A DNA stretch of 64,000 nt from Bradyrhizobium barranii subsp. apii (lineage in GTDB: Bacteria > Pseudomonadota > Alphaproteobacteria > Rhizobiales > Xanthobacteraceae), in contig NZ_CP096255.1 in NCBI RefSeq assembly GCF_011516635.5, forward strand, positions 1,116,001 through 1,180,000, written 5' to 3'. Below are positions 1-7,306 of the stretch, piece after piece. The position numbers were made by a program, and so were the translations under genes. The notes beneath the pieces were generated by a model, which saw only the letters and a list, made by a program, of their open reading frames with translations, ran no database searches and was not told the origin of the DNA. Position 1 is the stretch's first letter. Each line of letters opens with the position of its first letter.

Positions 1-52
1 GCCTCTCGCCGAGGCTGACCGCATCGCCGGTTTCCGGCGCGCGACTTGCAGC

Positions 53-337
53 ATGGCGGGAGCAAAGGAACGCTGGCGAGAGCGGTCAATTACGGGCCTT
101 TCCAATCAAGCGCTTGCCGAGGCTCTTTCCTATGAGCTCGGCATTTTTGGCGGATGCGGCGGCCCGGATTGCCTGTCGCTGACCTACAAGGGCGCTGGTC
201 TCAAAATCTGGATAAGCTGGGAGACCCATAACAGCCACCAGATGAAACCAACTTTCTCTGGCGAGACAACCATCGCAATGGCGCGTCTCGTTTACGGTGT
301 TCGCGACTCCGAGGAGGTTCAGCTCGCATTGTTCTAG
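53..337 (+). CDS. hypothetical protein (mobile-element cargo)
   Basis: A 94-residue soluble protein without a motif I recognise. The N-terminal third is basic; the rest is a mixed segment ending in an acidic-hydrophobic tail (EEVQLALF). No membrane segment or signal peptide is visible. The ATG has no obvious ribosome binding site, so translation may begin at an internal codon. It converges on the next gene, with only about a dozen bases between the stop codons. Codon use is less GC-biased than in the chromosome to the right, which suits accessory DNA. Function is unknown, and I would call it a gene mainly because of its length, its composition and the convergent neighbour. Confidence 0.5.
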   Translation: MAGAKERWRERSITGLSNQALAEALSYELGIFGGCGGPDCLSLTYKGAGLKIWISWETHNSHQMKPTFSGETTIAMARLVYGVRDSEEVQLALF

Positions 338-350
338 GGGGCCGGGTGCG

Positions 351-674
351 TCACACCCCGTGCTCGTCAGCGGCGCTGCGATACGGGTAGATCGTCAGCT
401 CGTTCGCATCGTTGATGCGGACAGGCTGGCCGTTCTCGTCGACCATGGTGAGATAAATCGTAGTGAACTTTGCGCGGTAGCCAGCTTCGTATTCCCGCAT
501 CTTGCGCGCGGCCTCGATGAGGCCCTCGCGCAGCTCGTCCATGCCGAGCGGCGCATTGTCTTTGCCCCGTATCTTGATTTTGAGACAGCTGCTCTCGTCC
601 TTCGCTGAAGGTGGCTTGCCGCTGCTTTTTCGGTATCGTGGAGCCATACCTCTATTGTACGTCGCCGCGGTCAT
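351..674 (-). CDS. hypothetical protein
   Basis: A 107-residue protein. The start region is basic and rich in Lys, Arg and Ser. A predicted amphipathic helix follows (DELREGLIEAARKMREYEA), then a beta-rich C-terminus (TTIYLTMVDENGQPVRI). The alternating composition looks like a genuine folded protein rather than an antisense shadow. A second ATG lies nine codons in, and neither has a convincing Shine-Dalgarno sequence. It sits between the convergent unknown gene and the TerY-C-like gene, on the same strand as the latter, so the two may be co-transcribed. Function not recognised. Confidence 0.55.
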   Translation of the reverse strand: MTAATYNRGMAPRYRKSSGKPPSAKDESSCLKIKIRGKDNAPLGMDELREGLIEAARKMREYEAGYRAKFTTIYLTMVDENGQPVRINDANELTIYPYRSAADEHGV

Positions 675-701
675 GGACGGTAGAAAATTTCGGGCATGGC
701 T

Positions 702-1160
702 TCACCATTTGCGGTGCGTCAGCAGGCTTGCGCGCCCCGCCTTGGGCAGCGCTGGCCTTCCTGAACCCGAAGGGAGCTTTGCGCGTCCGCCGCCGCCTGT
801 GCTTGCCTGCATGCTGCGCAGCGTACCTAGCTCACCCACCGAGCCGCAACCGGGTTCGCATGTGTGATAGCTGCGGCCATCATCCGCGCGCCAGATTTTT
901 GCCTGACAAGAATTCTGGCCGCAGGCGCAATGGACAAAGGTGCCATTGCCGCAGCAAGGACAGCGCCAAGCAGCGAATGAAAATTCCTTCACATCGAAGC
1001 TGCGCAAGGCGGGAAGAGAAGAGGCGGCAGTCGCGGCCTTTGCCGTGCCGATCTTCTCAATGCTGGCGACCGCGAACTTTTCAGCGGCGCTTGCACGGTC
1101 GAACAGGACGCTAACCCGCCCTATTCGTGAGAGCGCGGTATTTTGGTCCGACTGGTGCAT
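702..1160 (-). CDS. small zinc-ribbon protein resembling a TerY-C metal-binding domain
   Basis: I place the start at the ATG at 1160, not at the upstream GTG, because GGAGG stands eight bases before it. The 152-residue product has a long Ala/Ser/Lys N-terminal half, then a cysteine-rich core: WRCPCCGNGTF, CACGQNSC and HTCEPGCG. The CPxCG / CxCGxxxC / C-x-x-GCG pattern resembles the metal-binding domain found at the C-terminus of TerY-type von Willebrand proteins, but here there is no VWA domain. The C-terminal 40 residues are Gly/Pro/Arg-rich and probably disordered. The metal-binding role is inferred from the cysteines. It lies just beyond the 3' end of an IS1380 transposase gene on the same strand, so any original upstream partner may have been displaced. 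Confidence 0.6.
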   Translation of the reverse strand: MHQSDQNTALSRIGRVSVLFDRASAAEKFAVASIEKIGTAKAATAASSLPALRSFDVKEFSFAAWRCPCCGNGTFVHCACGQNSCQAKIWRADDGRSYHTCEPGCGSVGELGTLRSMQASTGGGGRAKLPSGSGRPALPKAGRASLLTHRKW

Positions 1161-1280
1161 CCGCACACCTCCGCTGACGAGGCGCACAGGATTGCCTTCG
1201 GCTTTTCACCGCCTGACGACCGGTACTTTGCAACGCGCTTGAGGGATGGGTTGGGTGAACGCGGGCGGACGCCCCACCGG

Positions 1281-2624
1281 TCAAGGACCGAGCGGCAGCA
1301 GCGCGCCGGGCAAGCTGCGGATCAGGTCGGCTTCGGGACATGCCGCGGCGAACGCAAGGCGAATGCGGCTCTTGGTCTCGACAACCCGGGCGGCGATTTT
1401 CAAGAGCCGAAGACGCAGCGTCGCGAACTCGGCAGTGGCCAATTCCCGGACTTTGGGAATGGCGTCGCGCACGGTCAGCATCAGCCAATAAGCGGCGGTA
1501 TGGAGAACGAGGCGGACTTGATTGGCGAGCGCCGAACGGCAACTGGTGCGATCGGAGGCGAGCTGCGTCTTATGCAGCTTGATCAGATTCTCGGCTTGGC
1601 CGCGCGCGCAATACAGGCTGTCGTAGATCCACTCGGCCGAGCCGACATCGAGGCTGGTGACGACGAAGCGGATGTCGAGGCCGAGCATCGTCGCCTCAAT
1701 ACGGGCGACGGTGCGTCGTTCGCGATCCCGGGACTTTGCCTTGTGGCGCGTCTCGGTATAGCCGCGCAGAACCGGCAGGTTCTCGATGGCGCGTCGCGTG
1801 CGGATGTCGTCGGCGACCGCGTCGACTTTTCTGGCGAGCGGCTTGGTGCCGGACAGACCGAAGATGTAGTCGATGCCGTTGGTCTCGCACCACGCCATTG
1901 CCTCCGGCCGGGCATAGTGCCCGTCGCCACGGAACGTAATTCGCGTGTTGTGCCACCGCGTCCGGATATGCCGTACCAGGCGGCGCAGATGGGCACGCAC
2001 CTCGACGCCGCCCGGCGTCTTGCCGGGCCGCAGCACGACCGCCACGGGCCGGCTCTTCTCCGTGTCGTAGACGTGGATCGGCAGGAAGCAGCGTTCGTCA
2101 TAATGAGCGTTGAACAGCGAGAGCTGCTGATGGCCGTGGACGACATCGCAGGTATCATCGATGTCGAGCGTGACGGATGCCGGCTCGCGCGGGTAGCTAT
2201 CCATCCATGCGTCGACCAAAGTGTAGGTCAGTCGGATCACGTCGCGCAGGCGCGGAGCATTCTCCAGGCGCGACAGCGTCGGTTGGGAACACAGATCGCG
2301 ACCCGTGTCCGGCAGCCGTCCGCAGGCCAGCTTGAATGCGGGATCGGACCGCAGATGATCGAGGTCGTCGGCGTCCTCGTAGCCGCAGCAGATCGCGAAC
2401 ATGCGCGCGCGGAACATATCGACCAGGCTGTGCACGACCCGCGTCGGATCGCGCCGATCCGGGAACACCCGGGCCAAATTGTCGGCCAAGCCGAGACGCC
2501 GCTCGGCCATCGCCAGAAGCATCACGCCCCCGTTCGAGGTCAGCCGACCGCCATCGAAGGCAGCTGTGACTTTCTTGGCGTGAACGGCTGGAAACGAGAA
2601 GGGCAGAATCGTATCGTCGGTCAT
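1281..2624 (-). CDS. IS1380-family transposase
   Basis: A full-length 447-residue DDE transposase. The N-terminal FDGGRLTSNGGVMLLAMAERR block, the central TLDIDDTCDVVHGHQQLSLFN block with an Asp pair, the FRGDGHYARPEAM segment with a second acidic residue, and the CARGQAENLIKLHKTQLASDR block with Glu are the landmarks of IS1380-type transposases. No frameshift or stop interrupts it, so it may still be active. About 95-120 bp of non-coding sequence lies on each side before the next gene. I could not identify convincing terminal inverted repeats or a target duplication by eye, so the element ends are not called. It separates the J-domain/coupling-protein cluster from the TerY-C-like gene on the same strand and probably inserted within one operon. 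Confidence 0.9.
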   Translation of the reverse strand: MTDDTILPFSFPAVHAKKVTAAFDGGRLTSNGGVMLLAMAERRLGLADNLARVFPDRRDPTRVVHSLVDMFRARMFAICCGYEDADDLDHLRSDPAFKLACGRLPDTGRDLCSQPTLSRLENAPRLRDVIRLTYTLVDAWMDSYPREPASVTLDIDDTCDVVHGHQQLSLFNAHYDERCFLPIHVYDTEKSRPVAVVLRPGKTPGGVEVRAHLRRLVRHIRTRWHNTRITFRGDGHYARPEAMAWCETNGIDYIFGLSGTKPLARKVDAVADDIRTRRAIENLPVLRGYTETRHKAKSRDRERRTVARIEATMLGLDIRFVVTSLDVGSAEWIYDSLYCARGQAENLIKLHKTQLASDRTSCRSALANQVRLVLHTAAYWLMLTVRDAIPKVRELATAEFATLRLRLLKIAARVVETKSRIRLAFAAACPEADLIRSLPGALLPLGP

Positions 2625-2718
2625 GGCGGGCGTGGTGTTCGCGGCTGAAGGTGATGGGGTTGGCTTTGCAACCGAATCCTACGCCGCATCAGCGCTTTAC
2701 ACCACGCTCGCCAGCCTC

Positions 2719-2922
2719 TCAGGCGCCCTCTGACGAATAAGACGGGCTAAATGGCTCTGCCGTTTTTGCGCAGACAAAGTCAATCCGGCAGGATTCGACC
2801 TTGCCGGACGCTCTTCGGAATTCCGCAACCTTTCGGTCGAAATCCGCTTTCGTCGCGAGTTCGGAGGAAGCCTTTTTCGCTGGTAACGCGGCAGGCTTCA
2901 ATGTCAGCCAGTTTTTCATCAT
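2719..2922 (-). CDS. small hypothetical protein translationally coupled to the J-domain gene
   Basis: A 67-residue basic protein starting at an ATG that overlaps the TGA of the J-domain gene (ATGA). AAAGGA lies a few bases upstream, inside the end of that gene. A tandem ATG two codons earlier is also possible. It reads as Lys/Ala-rich helices (KKASSELATKADFDRKVAEFRRASG) with two cysteines near the C-terminus. The coupling suggests a role with the coupling protein and J-domain protein, but nothing in the sequence identifies it. The IS1380 copy begins close downstream, so the C-terminus could have been altered by that insertion. Confidence 0.5.
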   Translation of the reverse strand: MMKNWLTLKPAALPAKKASSELATKADFDRKVAEFRRASGKVESCRIDFVCAKTAEPFSPSYSSEGA

Positions 2923-3677
2923 TTCCATCCTTTGCGCGCCCTGATGATCTCGCGCGCTTCGTTGATCTGTGTTGCAAAGACGTTTGGCCCGATGACATCG
3001 GGATGTACCGCCTTCATGAGCTCAAGAAAGCGCGCCTTCAGCTGAGCTTGTGTAAGCGCATCAGAGCTCAGCCCGAGGGTGCGGCAGGCAAACTCGAACT
3101 TGTCGACTGGTTCAGGCTTGCGTTCCTCTTCTTCGCGCATGGTCTCATCTTTTGCATCTGCCTTGCCGCCGCCGTGAAAAGCGCGAAGGAACTCTTCGAA
3201 GCTCGCATAGTCGCCGCGCACCTCTTCGTAGAGGCGGCGTAGCTCAGCGCGTTGCCGCCTTTGTTCAAGGAAAGGCGCGAGGTAGCGCGCATGGAGCCAA
3301 GAGGCCGCAATGCGCACAGGCAGAAGAGGAAGCGCGAGCGCTGACTTGAGCGCCGTCCGCCCGTGATCGACGGCGGCGGTCAGAAGTGTTTCAAGCGCGG
3401 AGATCGCAAGGCGAACGAACCATTCGATTGAAGCGAAGGTGAGCGTGAGAAGCCGCGCGAACACAAGGACGGCTGCGAGGAACGCCGCGTAAGAGAGTGC
3501 AACGAAGAGCGCGAACACGGCCACGCGGACAGCCATGTTGTCGGCGGCAGGAATACTGTAGCCGAGCCAAGTCAGCAGCTGGCCCGAGAATCCCATGCTC
3601 ATGAAAACGCCGATCAAGATCGTCCAGAAGCCACCCCGGTCATTGCCGGTCTCAGCTTTCAGTCTCATGCCAGCCAT
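2919..3677 (-). CDS. membrane-anchored C-terminal J-domain (DnaJ-like) protein
   Basis: The start chosen is the ATG at 3677, because AGGAG lies seven bases upstream; earlier TTG/ATG codons lie inside the coupling-protein gene. The 252-residue product has two hydrophobic segments near residues 15-40 and 45-80 and a long amphipathic stretch. After a charged linker, a C-terminal J-domain fragment carries the diagnostic HPD (MKAVHPDVIGPNVFATQIN). The HPD at the C-terminal end resembles type III J-proteins or DjlA-like membrane co-chaperones that recruit DnaK to a membrane site. It immediately follows the VirD4/TraG coupling protein (stop and start about ten bases apart), so a role in preparing or recycling the conjugation machinery is a reasonable inference. 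The exact partner is unknown. Confidence 0.75.
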   Translation of the reverse strand: MAGMRLKAETGNDRGGFWTILIGVFMSMGFSGQLLTWLGYSIPAADNMAVRVAVFALFVALSYAAFLAAVLVFARLLTLTFASIEWFVRLAISALETLLTAAVDHGRTALKSALALPLLPVRIAASWLHARYLAPFLEQRRQRAELRRLYEEVRGDYASFEEFLRAFHGGGKADAKDETMREEEERKPEPVDKFEFACRTLGLSSDALTQAQLKARFLELMKAVHPDVIGPNVFATQINEAREIIRARKGWK

Positions 3678-3687
3678 GCCTGCGCTC

Positions 3688-5437
3688 CTATTCCCCATAT
3701 CCAAGATTGAGAGCGATCCAGGTGCAGTTCTGCCCGCGTGATATGTCCCGCGCCTGGTAGTCGAGCGCGCCGTGCGTTGTTAGGTAGGTGCAGATGGTCC
3801 CGCGCTTCGATCCGCCGCTAGCGGTTTTCAGCGAGATGCCGAGCCCCATTGCGTTTACCAGCCAGAACAACAGGAGCGCCATGACGACAGGAGATGGCCC
3901 TGCGAGCCACGCGCACAGGCGCAAGGCGAGCCCCTGAACCGCCCAGTAAGGCACTCGCGTATCAAGAGGAGGCGTACTCGTCTGATAAGGGTTCTGGTTG
4001 AAATGTCCACGAAGGCCAGCCCGCTGCCAATACTCTGTTTTGCGAAGGAGAAGAGGCTTCAGATTATCGACGAAAACGATCTGCGACTTGCTCTCGATGT
4101 GCATGACCTCTTCGATGGTCGCGAGGCGGCGCTGCGCGTGAGACGATGAAACCCCGCTTGGCGTTTGCGTCGTCACCTCAATCGTCCCGTCACCGCAGAG
4201 CTCCGAGATGTATTGAGCGGTTTCAAGGTCGCTCGCGCCGATGAACTGCTTTAGGCCCGCATTCGAAATGAAGGTTTGCCAGTTCTGGCCGTAGAGCTGC
4301 TTGAGCTGCCCGAGGTTCTGAATGACAGGCCACAGCCACACCCGGTATTTGCGGAGCGTTGCAAGCCCGCCCGCAATGCGGTCCATGCGCTTCAGCGCAG
4401 GGAACTCGTCCATGACGAAAAGGACGCGCCCGCGTGAGAGAGGCTCCTTTTGCATCGTCCAGAGGGCACAGCCGACGATGAGCCGAGCATAAGCCGCATG
4501 AGTTTCGACATATTCGAGCGGAATGACGACCGAGACGACGCAGCCAGGCAAGCGGCCTTTACCCCCCGAACCTTTGAGCTCGGAAAGCTGCGCCGTCGAG
4601 GTCGCGAGCGCGCGCTGCATGACAGGGTCTTCGATGAAGTTCGTGTCTTGCTTCATCGTCGAGAGGATTGCCGAAAACTCCTCCGTCGCTTGCGCCTCGC
4701 GCCTTTCCAGCTGCGTTGCCTCACGCTCTATGATGCCGCCAGCAGCCGTGTTGCTTTTCATAGCGGTAAGCAGCCCCCCGCCATTCGGCGGGGCCTGCCG
4801 AGATGTATTTGCGCAGGGTCAGCAGGGTCTGCCGCTCGACAGGCTCGCTTGTCATGATGTGCATGAGGAAGGCGCGAATGCCGCTTCGCGCTTCCTCCTT
4901 GAAGTAGGCGGACGAGCCGTTCTCGTTTCCCGTCCGGGTCACGATCATGTCGGCGATCAGTTCAGCATCGCTTGAAAACGTCTCGCTCTCTGGATCGAGA
5001 ATTCCGAGGGGATTAATGCTGTGCGAAGGTAGCGACCATGGCGCAGCGGTGTGCATTCCCCATGGATTGAGGCAGTGGAAGCCATAGCCTTTCTCGCGCC
5101 ATGCGCGGGCGGCAATCGCCGTGTTCTCCCCGCCGGGGTCGATCAGGAATATCCAAGGATGCTGAAGGAGGTTGGGGATGATGGCGGACGTTCCCTTACC
5201 GGAGCCCGTGGGGGCGACGGTCAGGACGTGGCCCGAGCCTCGGTAATAGACAGGGAGGTGCCCCGTCCAGTCGCCCAGCATGAGGCCGCCCTTGCGGAAC
5301 ATACCCTTGCGGCTCGCGACCCAAGGTGCGAGCCAATCGGCCGAGCCGAAGGTTGTAGGCCGCTCCTTGCTGCGCCATCCCCAGATGGCGGCCCCCGCGA
5401 CACCAACGGCAATATATGCAAGAGTGCTCGTATCCAT
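3688..5437 (-). pseudogene. traG: TraG/VirD4-family type IV coupling protein, split by a one-base frameshift
   Basis: Conjugative coupling ATPase that would link the relaxosome to a type IV secretion channel. The 5' part has an N-terminal membrane segment, the FGSADWL block typical of TraG, and Walker A APTGSGKGTSAIIPNL. The 3' part, in another frame, holds Walker B (RVLFVMDEFPAL), the GGLATLRKYRV and PVIQNLGQLK blocks, and a late hydrophobic segment. The two frames meet at a C6 run at 4774-4779 (G6 in the coding sense). Removing one G restores a continuous 582-residue protein, normal length for the family. The 5' frame ends at 4721 after about 20 unrelated residues. The cause may be a sequencing error, a real inactivating indel or programmed slippage. 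The ATG at 5437 is preferred to an upstream TTG. Confidence 0.85.
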
Positions 5438-5493
5438 GGCCGCATAGTGAAGGCGGCAGGGTACGAAGGTCTTGGCCAAGGATTGGTCAGATA

Positions 5494-6282
5494 ATGAGCG
5501 ATGCGCAAGCGGCTACAAGGAAGCGCGCGCCCCGCAAGACCCAGTTCAATCTGGCGGAGCGGGAACGGCTACGCGCGGCGCTGCGAAACTACATGCAGGA
5601 GAACAGGATTGGCGTGCCCGCGCTTCAGCTGCGCATCGCGGAAGGGACAGACAGGTCGCCCGACCTTCTGCCCTTGAAGACGCTACAGCGCTTCCTTGCC
5701 GATTGCGGGCGGACGAACGATGCCTTCTTGCAACCCTGTTTTCAGTTTGCACAGAGCTTACCCAGCACCGGGAGGTCAGACGACTTTGCCCGCGAGCTCG
5801 CGGGCTACTTTGGGCTTCTGGCGGCAGGTGAAGGAGGAACGCCACGGAGCGCGCCGGTCCGGTTCGCCGGTCGTTATAAAGTTTCGGCGAAGCGCCGCGA
5901 AAGGAAGGTGCGGGTTTTCGAGGGCGATGAAACCGAATTCGCGCTCGGCTACTCGACATGCACAGTTCAAGGGAACGAGCAGGCGCGATTTTCCTTCCGA
6001 GAAGACGTGTTCAATCCGGGCATGGTCGACCCGGTCCCAGCGAGCGGCGCACGGCACAGCTTTGAGGGCGCGCTTCTCTTTTTTGACCCTCTCGTATTTG
6101 TCGTCGCGAAAAATCTCCTGACCCGGCTGCCGCGTGCCTATTGGCTGCGTGAGTTCGAAGGAGGAACGCTCATGGGGTACGGAATGGAAGCCGCGTTTCT
6201 TCATGAGACGGATACCGCACGGCCATACAGCAACCCGGTCGATTTCTCGTTCGAACGAATTCATGAGGAGGCAACGTCGTGA
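5494..6282 (+). CDS. hypothetical protein upstream of ankyrin protein
   Basis: A 262-residue protein divergent from the coupling-protein gene; the open frame extends further upstream but ATG 5494 gives a natural N-terminus (MSDAQAATRKRAP). Residues 15-75 look helical and DNA-binding-like: a conserved Rhizobiales-style start (LAERERLRAALRNYMQENRIG VPAL) followed by TLQRFLADCGR. The rest is a mixed alpha/beta domain with hydrophobic FEGALLFFDPLVFVVAKNLL, perhaps a sensor. It overlaps the ankyrin gene by four bases (GTGA), so the two are translationally coupled and probably act together. I do not recognise the family; a helix-turn-helix regulator is only a guess. Confidence 0.6.
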   Translation: MSDAQAATRKRAPRKTQFNLAERERLRAALRNYMQENRIGVPALQLRIAEGTDRSPDLLPLKTLQRFLADCGRTNDAFLQPCFQFAQSLPSTGRSDDFARELAGYFGLLAAGEGGTPRSAPVRFAGRYKVSAKRRERKVRVFEGDETEFALGYSTCTVQGNEQARFSFREDVFNPGMVDPVPASGARHSFEGALLFFDPLVFVVAKNLLTRLPRAYWLREFEGGTLMGYGMEAAFLHETDTARPYSNPVDFSFERIHEEATS

Positions 6283-6632
6283 GCGCGAAGGCCGCACCTA
6301 GCGCACGGACCGGAGACAGCGCAGGAACGGCGCGGCTCAATGCGGACCTTTTGCAAGCGGCTTATCTTGGCGATTTACCAAGCGTCGCGCGCGCGATTGA
6401 TGAGGGAGCGGACATTGACTGCGTGCATGAACAGACGGGACTAAGCCCGCTGCATATCGCCGTAGGCACAAACAACCTCGCGCTGACAAAATTTTTCATC
6501 GACGCAGGAGCCCTTATCGGTCCTGACAGGTCCGGCAGATGGCCGACTGTGATTGCTGCCGAATGCAGGGCCGATGAAAATCTTTGCGACTACATCGTTG
6601 AAGAGGAAGCAAAACTGCTTCACGTTAAGTGA
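6279..6632 (+). CDS. ankyrin-repeat protein
   Basis: A 117-residue protein with a GTG start overlapping the previous stop codon. Residues 27-100 form about two and a half ankyrin repeats: LLQAAYLGDLPSVARAIDEG, TGLSPLHIAVGTNNLALTKFF and GRWPTVIAAECRADENLCDY. The TPLHxA signature is present as SPLHIA. No signal peptide or membrane segment is visible. Ankyrin repeats serve as protein-binding modules, so it probably partners the coupled upstream protein. Small ankyrin proteins of this type occur in rhizobial plasmids and islands. It is the last gene before the repeat-rich intergenic region in front of the mobilization genes. Confidence 0.75.
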   Translation: MSAKAAPSARTGDSAGTARLNADLLQAAYLGDLPSVARAIDEGADIDCVHEQTGLSPLHIAVGTNNLALTKFFIDAGALIGPDRSGRWPTVIAAECRADENLCDYIVEEEAKLLHVK

Positions 6633-6709
6633 CCAATGTTTGACCAACGCACTAAACAGTGCTATTTTCAGTTACTTCTCGCATGTGGTTGCGTCCGCTT
6701 CAGCCGATA

Positions 6710-6890
6710 CAACCTTTACATGTTTGTAAATCTTCCCAACTACAATCAGAAAAAGAGTCGTTAGTGCGGATTACAAGATGTGCGCGGAGAGTCCGCGCAA
6801 TCTTGGCAAGGGGGCTTCTTGAAGCCAGCCCCCGTTGCATCCCCCGCATGATCGGCAGCTCCCAGGCATCGAGCCGGTAACTGCCGAAGC
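6710..6890. other. candidate origin of transfer (oriT): cluster of inverted repeats
   Basis: The 320-bp gap before the mobilization genes holds four inverted repeats in 170 bp. These are TTTACA-TGTT-TGTAAA (6715-6730), TGCGCGGA-GAG-TCCGCGCA (6781-6799, perfect eight-base arms), GGCTTC-TT-GAAGCC nested in GGGGGCT...AGCCCCC (6810-6833), and TCGGCAG...CTGCCGA (6852-6887). Inverted-repeat clusters directly upstream of mobC and relaxase genes are typical of oriT. No exact known nic consensus was found, so the nick position is not assigned. A terminator for the ankyrin gene is an alternative for one of the hairpins. Confidence 0.55.
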
Positions 6891-6952
6891 AGCGTTTCGC
6901 CGCTGCAACACGACCAATGAAGCGCGTCATTGGATGCGCGGTTAGGGCGGGC

Positions 6953-7306
6953 ATGTCGCGGAGTGGTTCTGATACGAGACAGCGTCAGCTGACGCTCTCT
7001 GCACGTTTCAACGTCGCGGAGGCCGAGGCGATACGGCTGATGGCCGATCGCACCGGCACGAGCGTTGCCTCCGTCATCCGCTCGGCGACATTGAACCTGC
7101 CCGCCCCACGACAGTCCCGCCGCCCAACGGTGAACCATCAGGCGGCTGCCCGCATTCTCGGCGAGCTTGGCCGTATCGCGGACACGCTGCGTGCGGCAGC
7201 CGCGTCGGGCCGTATCGATCCGAACGAGCCCCACGTTGCCGCCGCGTTCCGCGATCTCGCCGAGATGCGCACGGTCTGCTTTCTAGCCATGGGCCGCGAG
7301 CCATGA
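6953..7306 (+). CDS. mobC: MobC-like relaxosome accessory protein
   Basis: The start is placed at the ATG at 6953, after a purine-rich AGGGCGG. The 117-residue protein begins with a ribbon-helix-helix-type segment (QRQLTLSARFNVAEAEAIRLMADRTGTSVASVIRSATL), as in MobC/TraJ-type DNA-binding accessory proteins. A second conserved block follows (HQAAARILGELGRIADTLRAAAASG), typical of the plasmid mobilization MobC family. Such proteins bind oriT and help melt DNA at nic. The stop overlaps the relaxase start (ATGA), confirming a mobilization operon. The symbol reflects family membership, not an established name in this organism. Confidence 0.8.
   Translation: MSRSGSDTRQRQLTLSARFNVAEAEAIRLMADRTGTSVASVIRSATLNLPAPRQSRRPTVNHQAAARILGELGRIADTLRAAAASGRIDPNEPHVAAAFRDLAEMRTVCFLAMGREP

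Noticed and set aside
1143..2648. 501-codon frame antisense to the IS1380 transposase
   Set aside because: It covers the transposase completely and shows no protein-like features.
1161..2718. Terminal inverted repeats of the IS1380 element
   Set aside because: Only short matches such as AGGATT or TTGCAA could be found on the two sides, and no target duplication, so the ends remain uncalled.
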